DNA of 64,000 bases from positions 230,861 to 294,860 of the forward strand of contig NW_003145293.1 in assembly GCF_000003605.2 (NCBI RefSeq). The letters are read 5' to 3'. The notes beneath the pieces were generated by a model that saw only the letters and a program-made list of their open reading frames with translations, did not search any database and was not told the origin of the DNA. The position numbers and the translations under genes are program-made. This DNA is from Saccoglossus kowalevskii. Lineage: Eukaryota > Hemichordata > Enteropneusta > Harrimaniidae. Of this stretch, positions 14,938 to 28,645 are shown piece after piece. Position 1 is the stretch's first letter; each line of letters opens with the position of its first letter.

Positions 14938-15195
14938 AACTGACTTAGTCGGTATGGTTCTCGGCTGTGGGTCGGGGTACCGTTGAAGGTGAGATGAAGC
15001 TATCAGGTAGTCCCCTGTACTGAGAAGGTTACATATGATGGGTGGGGAACGGGGAGGGGGTTACGATCATGATGAGAAATGTCGACGACAGTGCGCAGTA
15101 AGTATAGAGTACTGTGGGCGATGAAAGCTCACTGACTCCACCTGGTGCAGGTGTAGAATACGTCATGATGGCTAGGTAGATTGGTAATGGTTTTC
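14938..15195 (+). repeat. tRNA-derived SINE-like element, copy 1
   Basis: The left part reads like a tRNA D-arm and anticodon arm: TTAGTCGGTATGG (14945-14957, A-box-like), then TCGGCTGTGGGTCGGGG, then a decayed B box (CCGTTGAAGGTGA, about 14980). The element ends near AGGTAGATTGGTAATGGTT (15174-15192), which recurs with one mismatch at 54233-54251 at a similar distance from that copy's B box. A tRNA-type head with an unrelated body is the usual SINE layout. The family cannot be named. Confidence 0.45.
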
Positions 15196-15746
15196 TGTTC
15201 ACGATTGTCTTGGAGCTGAGATATCACATGGACAAATGGGAAATTCAAATTATTGTACATGCTCTGGGCAACGCAGCAACACACTTAAACAAACCTTCGC
15301 GCATAAACACGAGCAAGTAAGACACGTGGTGGTATATGAACTACTAGTATGCTATTGGCGACACAGTTGTACCAACACGCACCTTAAGGGCACACTGTCA
15401 ACACCCAGGTATTTTTTTAACCATTAACACAACATAGAAAGTTTCTTCAAGTGCGCAGGAATTCTCCGATTATAATGACAATTCATGCTGTTTTCCAACT
15501 TTCAATGCGCCACTTAAAATTAAAAACAAATTAAAGGCACGATTAATACTTTAACCATGACGTAATGACGATTGGAAGTTGAACATATAAAGCCTGAAGT
15601 CGATTTGGATCACGTAACCCGGGTAACCGCTTGGAGTTACGACATAACGAGTAGAACTAACAAACCATGTACGTGTATGCGATCTTGCAGTACTTACCGA
15701 CAACATCGTTTAGTAAGTACCATGACGTCACAGTTTCTATCATCAC

Positions 15747-15771
15747 TATATATATATATATATATATATAT
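15747..15771. repeat. (TA)n microsatellite
   Basis: About 25 bp of uninterrupted TA repeat. Similar short TA runs occur near 5779-5794, 9109-9121 (followed by CA repeats), 19188-19207 and 57716-57728. Confidence 0.95.
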
Positions 15772-17698
15772 TCAAGAAAATACAAGTACATCGTAAAGTT
15801 ACCTAGGGGAACTGGAAAGAAATGTAATCCATCTGACGAAACGCTTCATGGCATGGTTCTGGTCGTCGTGTCCTTCTCTTCCATGTTCAATTATACTTTC
15901 TATAATCCTGTCTCGCTGTCAGACGCGTGGCAAAATTATCCAACAATTAGAAGTACCCAACAAACACTGATTATTTCGGATTAAATCTTAAAATTGCTCA
16001 TAAAGCATGGAACAAAAAAAGAGTCCGAATTTAAAGGCTTATCGCGTCAGTCCTTATATTCAAAAACAAGGCCTTTACTACGAAGTCAAAGATAATTGCA
16101 TGGCACTTTAACGAGAGAAAAATAATAATGATTGGTAAATAGAAGGGATTAAGTTGCACTAATTATAAAAATAAATACCCCCTGACGGAAGCGGTTGACG
16201 CTAGGTACAATGGTGAACACAATCGCCCTGTGTTCTCCAGTGTGTTGACGTGAGTTTTTATTTGGACACCATCGATTCAGCCCACTGGTAGCACATAGCA
16301 GGGGGTCTATGAAGGCGAACTGTGTTAGAGACAGTTCGTGAGCTAACTTGTTTCATTCGTACCGAACACAAAATGTAGTGTTATTCGTTGAATTTTGGAG
16401 TAGTTTAATACGGAATTACCAAGACAACCCGGAATTGCTTACTAAGAAATCATCAGTTCAAACTTTTTTTGGAATTTGTTTGAGCATCCTCAGATATAAT
16501 GATAATATGGAATCTGGTGTCGTCTGCTTGGTTCGACAGGTCACGTGCGAATTTGTCCGGTTGTATTTGAAACTTATTAACTCCAATTTGTTTCACGTTT
16601 GTGATTTGACTAAATGTTGCACGCAAAACATGAACTCGAATGCAGTACGGAAATGGAAAAAAATATCACGAACATCCAAATGCAGAATAAGTCCACGCAC
16701 TTCGCTTTTGTTTCTCCTGTGACAAATTTCAGATACGCTTACATCTTTGCCACCTGGGTCTATGGGGGAAGACGCTGGAATCTCCTATTTGGTCACGTTG
16801 CTTAGTTAGTTTTACAGTGACTACGTGAAACAATTTCAAGAATATTGATTTGTGGAGGCAATATTTTTTGGCGAGTAGACAACATAAATTAAAACATAAA
16901 TATAGTCGAATCGACACTTTTAAATCGATCCAAGGATTTGATTTGGTACGATTGCTTCCCACATATAGAATAGTGATTTTGACTTAAACATAATGAACGA
17001 AATAGGATAATCATCAGAACCAATTACGATCCGGAACTTGTGTACTTCAAATCAGCACTTGATTTGCCGAGGAAAATCATAATTTTTTCGCCAGAAATAA
17101 AGAAAGAAATAATCATTTCGAAAGTTGCAACCAAGCGTGGGTATTAACATGGGTGAGGTTAATGGGGGCAGAGTCAAGGATGTGGTGAAGGAGCAAAAAT
17201 ACATATTAGTCTCGAGCTTATTTGAATATCTATTAAAACACAAGTCGCAGTCTTCGGTTAAAATCCCATAAAACGAGCAAAACATCGAAATTGTATAGTA
17301 GGTCGATTTCCTGCATCTGACGAATCAACAACGACGTTGAGGAAATTTGAAACACAGTGATGTCATGGCAAAGGAAATGCTTTAGATGAACTTGAAATAA
17401 CGCTGCGTAGAGTTTATGAAACTTAGGAAATGATGGGGCATGTCGAACAACCTATAAAAGTATACATGAATCATACAATAGCCATTTAACATACTCTTTT
17501 CCCATATTAAATCGCCTTCATGAAAAATTCAAACGTTTGTAGAGAGAGAGGAAGAAATAAAAGAGGAAGGAATTCCTTTTATTGAAATTTGACGTGAAAA
17601 AACAAACATCACATCTATGGTAAGTTTAATGAAACTTGGATTGAAGTGCGAGGAGTAGATGATTGACACCTCGCTCCGCTACCTTCCATCTCAAGTGC

Positions 17699-17712
17699 GT
17701 TGCCCTGGCAAC
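17699..17712. promoter_or_regulatory. Perfect palindromic RFX X-box
   Basis: GTTGCCCTGGCAAC is an exact inverted repeat of GTTGCC with a 2-bp spacer, the high-affinity form of the RFX X-box. A by-hand estimate at this base composition gives far fewer than one chance occurrence in 64 kb. RFX factors regulate ciliary and neural genes. What this site controls is unknown; POU3, about 16 kb away, is the nearest certain gene. Confidence 0.55.
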
Positions 17713-20700
17713 CGATTGCTAGAGAAGACAAGGAGCAGGAGGCTAGAAGCGTCCGTTGATGATAGAACAGGGAAAATACTAAAGATTACTCAGGGCGATT
17801 GTGCTAGCTTGTCTGTGATTTTAGCCGTCGTCTCTTGGCAGTTGTCGGCAGATTACCATGACAAATGGAGGTCAAGCTGTTGCGGGAGATGCGAGTGTAA
17901 TTCACAGAGAGAATTGAGCGAGTTGCCAACCTCTCATTTGACGAGTTACTCAGGCCTGCTATTAAAAGTGAATTCAGTGACCATTAAGACACGTGTACAA
18001 TCAGGCATGGTGAGAGATGATGCGAGTACGCTAATGATCACTTCAAAGGAGAACTCCCTCGACACTAGGAGGTAAAGTCATCTCCGATCATAGCCATCTC
18101 TACACGGAGAATCTTTTCACATTAGATGTCAGAATGAGACACTGATTAACTGAGGAACAAAGTCCAGACGCCAAGCGCCGAAAATGATAAGGTTGAAGCA
18201 AAGTGGCCAAGCGGGGCCACCTAGAAAATCCCAAACTATAACCAGCCTAGATTGGCGGAAATTAGCGTAGGTCGACAAGAACACAATTAATTTGTATGTG
18301 AGTGATGGGAGAAAGGCGATGATCAGTCACATAAACTAAGCGTATTTGACAATCGTCGATGATGAAGCAACTCCCCCTTTTACCACATTTGCAATATTAT
18401 TCATGCTGTGATGTCGAGGCTGCAGCAAAATCGAACAGCCCCGTTATTGCCTGCTGGCGGATTTGGTCAGTTAACACAGCCAAATTGTTGTCGATTATCG
18501 CAATAATTGCTAGTCAGATTCAACTTGTGTTGAAGGGGAGCCACACTTTTTTTCTACACAAGTGCTTGGTCGTTAAAAGCGACTGAGTAGATCCTATGAT
18601 GAGGTGGGATTTTTTTCTGCGGGCCTCGGTAAGAGTACTTGACGTAATAGAGTTCCTAGCGACACCATCTCCCTTTTGTATTATCGTGTAAAGGCCTTAA
18701 ATGTTACAAGCGCCGTAGTTGACAAAAACGAAACCCCTCGGCTTTGCGAGGAATTTGATTATTCAGTGCGAAATAATGATGACTCAATCGCCGGCAACTC
18801 ATCAACCCTGTGTAGGACTTTGTGCCTTCACATGGAACCGAGTCCCTGGGGTGCATTGATACCCACCTTGGATTCACCAATTCCTTTAATTTCGCTCCAG
18901 TTATTTAATGGAAATATACATATTTTATCTCCCGGACTAAATTGAATGGGAAAACCTAGTAGTGACACAGGCGTGAACTCTCCTGTCGCCGGATTTCCAA
19001 CTGATGTCTTTACGCCGGTTTCCTTTTCTTATTTTTCGATTCAATCGAATTAGCAGTCGGTTAATGGCCAATTGTGACCAATTCTCACCCATAATCTAAC
19101 ACTCCCAGTGGCAAGAATACGCTCAATACCGAGAGATTGCATCAAAATTGAAGCGAATATTTCATTTGCCCACTTTTGCCCACTTTAATATATATATATA
19201 TATATATGTATAACTGATCAATTTATGAGTACAATTACAGTCTAGTTAGCTCATACTAACTAGGTACAACATTATTCAACCCGATCATGTGACATACTCA
19301 CCAATTCTCGACCACTGTGACCACGAACTTTCTAATTTAAACAAAGAAAAGTTTAAAACGTTTGAAATATCTGCGAATGGTGTATCCATCCAAGTTTACT
19401 ACTTATGTGCGCATGCTCGGCGATTCTCAGCTTTTCCCCAGTTGCAGATAAATTTGTCATTTGTAGCTTAGATATCGACTGTTTAATGCATGTTCCAATG
19501 ATACCCTAGAAATCGACTCGATGTATAACGGGTTTAGAAAGATGAACTTAAAACACCATTTCAGAGATTGGATCGAGCTTTCAAACTACTTCTTCCTCGT
19601 TCCAGCGGGGAGGGGGGTAGTTGATTTGTGACTGAGAATGAATATTGAATGAATGCTTGGTATAAGTACGCCACAAGCAAGTAAGGTAAAACCAAATCAG
19701 GATCATTGCCAATGCTTCTGCATGAAGTTGAGGTGAGGAATGATATTCCCTCAGTTTGAATGTTGATTTTTTACTTGCTGGAATCCGACTTTTGACATCC
19801 AATCAAACTTGTTCAACAACGACGCGGACTCTGAAAGGAAAACATCTTAGTCAAATCACGTGACGAATGACCGACAACTAATACGCTACGTAACTCGTCA
19901 ATCTAAAACTGACGTCATTGGCAAAACAGTACAAACTATTGTTCTTTTAAGATATCCAGGGCGATGTTTGATCAGAGGCTATGTTGGAGCGAAGAATGGG
20001 GAGGAGAGCTCCACTCCCTATTAACACTGGTCTCTCAAGTGTGGCAATCAGCCAATTTTAGTTGTGTTAAATATTTCCCTTATATCGATAATACAGTTTT
20101 TTCGTATTTTTATCAAGATGCGTTGTTAAAGCAACGTAAAAAGTCGTTGATCAGAATGGTAGATATTTGGATTCAGTTATATAGTTTGAACGAAACAAAG
20201 CAACTATTTATTTGACAGCTCAGTGATGATTACTCCAAAACTTGAACTCAATCAACACAAGCATTGTTCATTTATCATTCATTCAAGTTGTTGGAAATGA
20301 ACCAGTCTTGAACTTGAACACATATATGTTTCATGGGTAATATGTCTTTACGATGCCGCCATACAGTGGAACATCGAAACATTGAACACATTTTAAACGT
20401 AAGTGAAAGTGTAAGTCATGATAAGAGAGATGGTGACGATTAGCTTCTATTGATGTAATCACAGTCACTGACATATATCACAAACAGGGCATACCCCTCA
20501 CACCTTCTTCCTCATACCCCAGTGCCCCCACTGTTTTGTATCACACCAGAGACCGTTTGGAAAAAGAAAAGAGAAATCATATTTTTTTTAAATCTCAACT
20601 ATTATTTGTTCTCGCTTCATAAATTCACTGGCGTTACATTTTTATGGAAAAGGATTTCAGTTTACGAGCGGCGTATACCAGAAATAAGTCGATTGCTTCA

Positions 20701-23700
20701 AAGGGCATACATGAAATTAATTGAGAAAACCCACTGAACCGATCACTTTTTATTGTCGAGATATTCAATTGTAAAAGAGCAAAAAATGTGCTTTTTTAAG
20801 CGTATCTTGTATTTTTGCTCTTAATAGCATAATGTCAGTATCATTCATATTCTGTGGTTAGCGTGGATTTTGCCAAGATGATGTGTATCATGTGCGCTGT
20901 CGAGGATATATAGCCAATTTGATCTTGTTCACGGGGATTGCAAACTACTCTGATGAAAAGTTTAAACTTGCGTTTACACAATGAGAAATTTGTCTTTGAA
21001 TACTGTTTTCTTATTTTTGTTAGCTTATAGAACGCGATGTCATTTTAAATTTCCACTGCCAGTAGGGGTGCCCAGTGGCGTTACGTTATGCATTGGTGCG
21101 TCGCAAAAAAAGACTAAAGCTTTTACATTATACGTGAAAATGATAGTTGTCAAAGAATATTAAAATGCCAAATTACGCAAACAGCCAAAGCGGACTTTAA
21201 TATAGTTGGCGTCAAGATAGTGTGAAATAATGCAAGATGGTTCGAACGCCGTGACGATGTATGGTTAAGAATTTCAGTATATTGACCATCAGGAGTAAAC
21301 GTTTGCAGAGTGTCCATTCCACTGATTCTGAGACGCTGATCTATCAGTTGTCACGGAAATGGAATCACCCCTCTCCTATATGTACCGCATTTACTGTCAT
21401 CACGTGCAAGTTTTGTAAGGAGGTTAGTATTTACGACTCTTAAAAGTTACACCGAAAACACATATTGTAGTATTATATACAGATAAGTCTGAATGTAGCT
21501 AAAAACAAATAAACTAACGATTCGGAAGCAAGTGGGAACACAAAAACAAACTTGAAAAAGCTGGATTAGTTTAGCTTGGAATAGTCATCGAGTCCCCCTC
21601 ATCCAATCTGAGCGATTTCGTATGAGCGACTTATCGAGGTACACGTCCCCCCCTAAATGAAGGTCCGTATCAAGTAGTTGACACAGGAAATTTAGCAATT
21701 TCATCATTTCCTTCGAGATGTGACAAAATCATTTAGGTGTGAAGACGCATCGTGGATTGATGATCTTGGGGGCAGATGGAAAAAGACGCTTTAATATTTC
21801 AAGCGATGATTTCGGAATCCATCATTAACGTATATATTTAAGATGCCGAACTAATCGCGCCAAGCCACTTTTTTTATTATGTTGGCATTTTCTCAGTTAA
21901 CTCCACTGTGAACCGCTTTCTTTGCCCCCTTAATTAATACAAGTTGAGTTTGATAGTATTATTATTATAAATGAAATCCTATTTCAGTTTCATATTCCCT
22001 TTTATTTAAAATATGAACGTATGTGCGCTCGCCTCAAGTTGTGGCTTGCACGATCTTTGGGCGCCAACACGTCTGTGGATGATAGGTTGAAAGTATGATT
22101 ATTTTCAATAGAGCAACTTCACTTTTCAAAAGGACAAATGTGATATATTTAACAGTGCACTCTACGAACACTTACAGAATGCTTCATCGCCTTAATCTTC
22201 TGCGGCAGAAACTTTATTTTTTGTATCACGATTCTACTTCGGGTCTCGAAATAACAGCCTGTCGAGCCTGATTATTCCGGTAGCACTCGATCAATAACAA
22301 TCCATAGAATTTTAAATGCGATGGGAAAATTAATTGAAAAAGAATAAAACTTATAGGTCAAGAGACGGCTGTGGTCAATACTCCTTTAAGTGACATGTTC
22401 ACTTGCCTCCGTCACGGTGGGGATCCATGACAACATGGAGAAAAGAAAACACTTACGGAAAGAATTGGGTGTGTGTAGTCTCACCAGAAATAAACATGGC
22501 CATGAATTAAATTGGTGGACGATTAAAAGGCGATCAATTAAGTATATTGTTTCATAAGTGAAGAGGCCGGAATGTTTTTGAAACCAGTGTTCACAGCCAT
22601 CACTTCCGTGTCGTGACACGGCTTAGACGAAATAGGCAGGGAAGAAAGATGGTTTTATCGATTTGAATTTCTATTTCGCCGGGGATCAAGAAATGAACAC
22701 GTTAAGTCCCACAGTTGCCTGTCGTATGACTCGAGTTTCTAAATCGCCGGAGCATCTATGATGCAGCACCGTAAAGCCAGATAATTCTACCGCGTGCTTG
22801 TCTTGTATTTCCATTAGGCCATTCCTTCTAGCGCTGTCGTGTTCATGTCGTCTGCCTCTCAATTCTTATCGATTTTCCCGCCAAGGTTTAGCCTGAACAT
22901 AAATGAGGAGACAAGGTCGAGAATTTTAGTTGGTAATTTCGGATCTAATTGAAGGAAGGGACAGTTGACATTGGGACTGGTAGTTTCCTTTCTAGAACGA
23001 TAAAAACTCCTTGGAACATGGTTCGGGAATATAATTGAGGAAGGCATTGATTTAATCATGGGGTAATTAGGAAGGGTAGACAGGGAAAGGGGAAACGACG
23101 GTGTGATTTGACGGGAGATGTGAAAAGTCTGGCAATGGTGCATACGATATACTGCCAACCACGGTACATTTCACAGCAAGTGGGTATCGCGTTCTGCCGT
23201 TCAGCGGTTAAGTCTGCTTAGGTTATTGATCTGGGAGCTTAGCAATTAAGAGGCACGCTGAAACATCGGAAAGAAAAGGCGACCCGTGCAAAAGCGTGTG
23301 TCGCCACAGATTCTGTGTAATGCAATACCCACAACTTAACGTGCAATACCCCGGGATTGTGGATAAACCATGTTTAGTCACTTTGGAAACTGTCTCTACC
23401 CGCCGCAGTGGAGCCGAGACGTCGCTGCAGAGTAAACTTGATTTGTGAAAGGGGCATAACGTAAAGTAATAAATTGATCTTCGTGTATGATGTAAGTTGC
23501 TAGCAAATAGATAAATATATATTTTTTATGTTCAGTCGACGCATGTTTCAGAACTGTCGCCCGGTGTGATATATCGTCGCAACTTAATATTGCGCGGCAG
23601 TGATCGCAGGCAAGAAGTCTATTCTACAAGACAGTATTGCACATTCGACGCCATGTAATTCTTCTCAGTCAACAAAGTACAGGGAATAAAGGGAGAATAA

Positions 23701-26343
23701 TAGTATCGTATATTGTTTGCTTGCTATAACTCATGTATACCGCAGCATTTGTGCCTGACCATCAAGTTCTGCTGCAGTAAACAGCGAACAACGACGAATT
23801 AAGTCCAGCGGTCTCGTGCCGGGTTGTTTCCAACTGACAAATTCACCGCTCTCAATCATTTATTTCGGGGAGTTATTTTCTTTCTTTTTAAACGTACAAT
23901 GTTCCTGAGTAATTAGGATCCTAGCCCGCAGCAAGTAATGTTAGGCTGTTTTACTACCGCGTACCAAGGACATGGGAGGAATAAATATCAAGCACAATTT
24001 AACTGTGAATGTTTCCCTGATTTTAAGAGTATTTAATGTTATTCGGCGGTATGCTACGTTCTGAATCCGTTGATTTGTTTGTTTTATCCACTCGTATCTG
24101 TTCATTTTTTCGCAGTAGTTCCTGAGATATAAACAAAAATACAATATTAACAATTGTTATTTAAATTCTCTGGTCAGATTTCACTTTTGTTCTTTCTCGA
24201 TGTCGTATGTCTTGCTATGTATATTCTTCCGGGTGTTATTTACTGCCTAGTTAGGGAGACACAGCGCCCTTAGTTTAATTGGAATCGACTCATGCGTTGA
24301 CGCCGACAATTAGATAATTCCCAGAAACGCTTAAAATCAACGATTTTTCCCGTATAGTAAAATAATCTGTCATCGTGACAGAGTTGAGTGATGTAATATT
24401 TTCGGTTCGGTGGAATGAACTGTGACCACGGTTATTTTTGTGAAGCGCGTACTATTACTTAGGGTGAAACGTGTAGCAATGCCCGGGTCTCACGATACAC
24501 ACACCGTGACGGACATATCGCCAGGGGTATACATTGGCTATGACGTAATGGGTACATTTCACTATGATTTTCGCGTTATTACGGTAGTTCGCAGATTTCC
24601 ATTCGATCGATCGCAGATCCCTGAAACGAATGTAATTTTTCAACGTATGATACTATGAACGGATGAAAATTGCGTAACTTCATCAGGGCCAGCCCATCGG
24701 TAGTTTAGTAAAAATCGATCTCATTACAATACTCAATTCAAAATCAAATAGAAAAAAAACAAGTTTAATTGGATGGATAAAATGAGATATGTTGTTGCGT
24801 TCGTAATGTGTGATGAAATTACACCAAAATCGGAATCACCCCCTCCCCCATCCCCACCGCGGCCATCATATATTAAACTTCATCAATAATCAGTCGTCAC
24901 TTTTTCCAATGGGGATGTCGTCATGAGAGGGCACTGTTCCCGTTATCGCGAACAACTTCCCGCAATATTCGTGTTTTTCTAACAGCTATCTTTCAGCCAG
25001 CCCCATACTATACTGATATACCCAAGTGCGTCTGTCATAATACTAAATAAATCTACTCTATTCTAATGTAAAATTAACACGTACCCCACGTTCCTATATG
25101 GGTTGTAAGGGGGTAGACATTTACTTTGAAGGCGTTTGTCAGGGCGGGGACATATATATTGTTACTTCATTACAGTTTCGTCGCAACTTGGGAATTAACG
25201 CTTTACATTGCGATGTAAATGCCTCTGTGAGTATACAAATAAATAAAGTGAAATAAAAAAATAATATTTTCAAAACATCCTGATATGGTTGTGTCAAACA
25301 GTGCGTTCATTACAGTTCTGTTCTGACATAGGTTTCGTTATGCTGCGCCCATGTTATGTGGGTTAGAAAGGACATGATTAAAAATGCTTTAACTTTTTTC
25401 CTGAACAAATAATGTTAAGTCATGCTTAAGTAAATTCAGTGCCGGGTTTCAGTGTTATTTTATCGACAAAAATCGTGTCAAAACGCTTGGGACTGTCATG
25501 AAACACTCGGTGCGGTTGCCGACACGCTGAGCTCGCTACCGGGGCAGTGTGTGCTCTGTCGATCCCGGTAAATATTTCATATGAAGTCGGTTGTGATTCT
25601 AATTTAAAAACCTACTTAGGGGAAAAATAACCACGCATGAGTGCACAAAGCCCTTCCACAAGAAACTTTTAATTTTAACAGCCATTGTTTAAATGTGATA
25701 GACGGTCTGTTGCAGTTTCAGTTCGCCGTTAGAGGACGGATCGTTTCGCGAAATGTCTCCACCTCCCTACGATACGACTGAAATTGACACCTCCTGCACC
25801 CCTAGTCCGTTAGTGTACTGGAGTTATATTTTTGTTTGTTCTATATCAACAATGACATTATATTAACCTTCATAATAATAAAAATATATAGATATTTATA
25901 GCAGGAAAATATTTGCCTAAGTCACAACTAGCACAGCACACAATGTAGAATACATAGAAGAATTCTGATAATTATTTTTGTATATCAGTTATACCACTGC
26001 GTGCGTCTTCTCGGCCACTCTTTCGTATTATTGAGTTGATCGTACACGCACGTTCATCGAGCATAGCAAAATTGGAATTTTTAGATCAGAATCACCACAG
26101 TGCAAAGAAAACACAAGACTAACGCTTAAAAACAGGACAAAGGACTGGAGTAAACGATAAAACAATGAGCAAAGAGGCCCGATCCGAACACTCGACAATG
26201 TAAGCAAACATGTCCGTTATGTTGTTTCGTCTTACCAACAAAGCGTAATATTTCGAACGCGGTGAAAGTGCTGGAAAGTTATTTGGAGTGCGGATTTGGA
26301 CCATTCCAATCTTTTGCACGTGGGGACTGCAAACTGATGTTGG

Positions 26344-26358
26344 TTGCCATGGGAAACG
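26344..26358. promoter_or_regulatory. Degenerate RFX X-box
   Basis: GTTGCCATGGGAAAC fits the relaxed X-box pattern (RYYNYY, 3-bp spacer, RRNRAC), with one half perfect. It is weaker evidence than the perfect palindrome at 17699. Confidence 0.3.
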
Positions 26359-28559
26359 AGGCGCATGCTACGATTGGGACCTCCTTCACTATACAAAAGT
26401 TTTCATTGTGTTGATTCTGTATGACAGCTAAAAGCCTGAACGCTCAAGCAAACACTGGAACTCTAGAACATAGCTTGGGGTACGGTCTGTACATAGTGTT
26501 GTGGGCGGGGGATTTCGTGCCATAGCTGGGCTCTGCTAACAAGAAAAAAAACGTCGAGCTGTCAGCATGTTTCTGTTTGACAAACACCTTTTATTTGGTG
26601 TTTCCTTTTTGCTTGCTTGCTTGACGTTGTTTCTGGGCTGTTGAACTTCAATTCTGCTTCCATGAAAGCTCTGCACGTTATGGAAAGATGTTCGCTACGT
26701 TGTCCGCTGGGAAATTTCCCCACTACATTGACGCTCACTTGATTTAGAAGCAAGAACACCGCAGCAGCAGCAAAACAACAACCGATGAGTAAATAAAAAG
26801 ATGGAGACAAAAATCGAGCCAGCCACTAGCAAATGAAGTTCAGTCGGGCGAAAGAAGATGCGCTCTGACACTACGCACCTAGATTAAGACACACATTCCC
26901 TTACATTTTCTAACATAATTTTTTACCAAATAGCATAATTAACAGTGGAACATATACCACGTTTTCATCCATTCAATTCATCCAATTTGTTATCACATGG
27001 TATTCCGTTTCCCGCTGATCTATCAAGTATATTAATTTATAGGTGTCAGATGAAAAAAAATGGTGAACAGAAATTCTATATATTCTAATGATCTTCTTAC
27101 TGTGTGGATGCCAGTGGCTAAATGCGTAACAATTACATGATACCCGCTTGATCACGCAAATTTGTTTTTTTATTCATTTTCATACAACGCTTATTATGTA
27201 ACGCTGAATTATGTATTTATAACTTTTGATGTTGTGTCAGTGATCACGTGACGGTCCGTCCATTCATTCACGTGGCAGCACGTCCGTGGGGAGATATATT
27301 TTGCAATCCACGGCACATCTCGCGTGGTTTAAACGGGATTACATCCAACCTTGAATATTTCTCTGCACAGGTTGTTTTGGGGGGAATAATCCGTGTCTGC
27401 TCCAACTTAAAAAAGAAAAAAAAGCATCGAAAATGTTAACGCCTGTGTGCAGGGATTACCCTCCACTAAGCAAGGTTTTATTTGGCTGGCGACTGCCGAG
27501 TGTTTGATTAAGACGATGGGCAAATGTCTTTAGTATGATAACATGGCCAAATTGTGCACTATATACTGAATATACAAAAACAACAATACAAGACACTTTG
27601 GCATACAAAGGCGTCCGTCTCGCTTTATTGTATTCGCACGCCCAATTTTCAGATATTATGGCAGCCACCGACAGAATTACAAGGTCGGTCAAATATACGC
27701 TAAATGCGAAGCAGTGTTCTTTTAGAAGTCTAATCTACACGCACACAAGAGCCCATTTAGTGCTTCAAACAACCCAAATTTAAAGTTGTATTTGTCAATT
27801 TTTTTCCGCGCGAATCACCACAATTGCAAGAACACAGAGGAGACGAGAAGTGACAGATACGAGCCCACACGTTCGTGTGATTTGTGAGCGGAGAGCAGAA
27901 AATAAAAAGGTGGCTGGCTGGACACAGCCGCTCTTTGCAAGTACGTGCGGCAACGTTCGACGACGCTCATATAATGTCGTTTTGAGTCCAAGGGAAACAG
28001 ATTGGAAGCTGAAAACAACCAGACATAACGTCATTACAATACGCAGAATGATATTCGACGTAGAGCCCACGAGCTAAAAACCACTTGGATGACAAATCAG
28101 ACAAGGGATTAGGCTATTTTGGCAGAACTTGACTCCCAGGCATTCTAACAAATTTGTAGTGCTACAATTGTGTACTCTAAATCATGAGTGCTTGCTGTCC
28201 CTTTTTACAGTAATTTCGACAACGTTCTTTTTGTGCGTGTCTGTGTACTAGAGGCAGCTGCCCTTTCCGAGTCCGCCATTTCGCATATATTATACTGTAC
28301 AAGGAAGTGTTCCTCTTAATCATTACAAGAGAGAGGAACTATTCTGTGCATTTCAACTTTTCAACTAAAACATCATTTTAAAAGTCGCATCATATGGTTT
28401 AGCAAAAAAAAAATCACCTCCTGCGCATGCGTATTTGAGTTCCATGCGTGCTTGTCTGTTTGTGATTCGCGTGTTGGGTGGGGGTTCCGAATTCTGCTAG
28501 TGCACACCGAACTGTTGCAAGGACTAAACTAAACATCCAGTTGTGTAGTTGTTTCGCCC

Positions 28560-28645
28560 CTATTTCCTTGCCGTCTTCACAATATGGCTGTACTGTCCGG
28601 TCCCCCGGGGCAAGCAGCCAGCCGTGGTGACGCCATGTTGTTATA
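28560..28645. other. GC-rich patch with opposed ATGGC starts
   Basis: A GC-rich patch in AT-rich DNA. It has ATGGCT on the plus strand (28584) and ATGGCG on the minus strand (28636, context CAACATGGCGTC, YY1/TISU-like); each opens a frame of about 19-20 codons across the patch. It might be a promoter or enhancer core. No protein is recognisable. Confidence 0.2.

Noticed and set aside
17659-18075. 138-codon plus-strand frame containing the X-box
   Set aside because: No domain or membrane segment; the palindromic X-box explains the notable part of the DNA better than a protein.
23196-23245. tRNA D-arm-like word GTTCAGCGGTTAAGTC
   Set aside because: No matching B box at the right spacing and no cloverleaf; not a tRNA gene.
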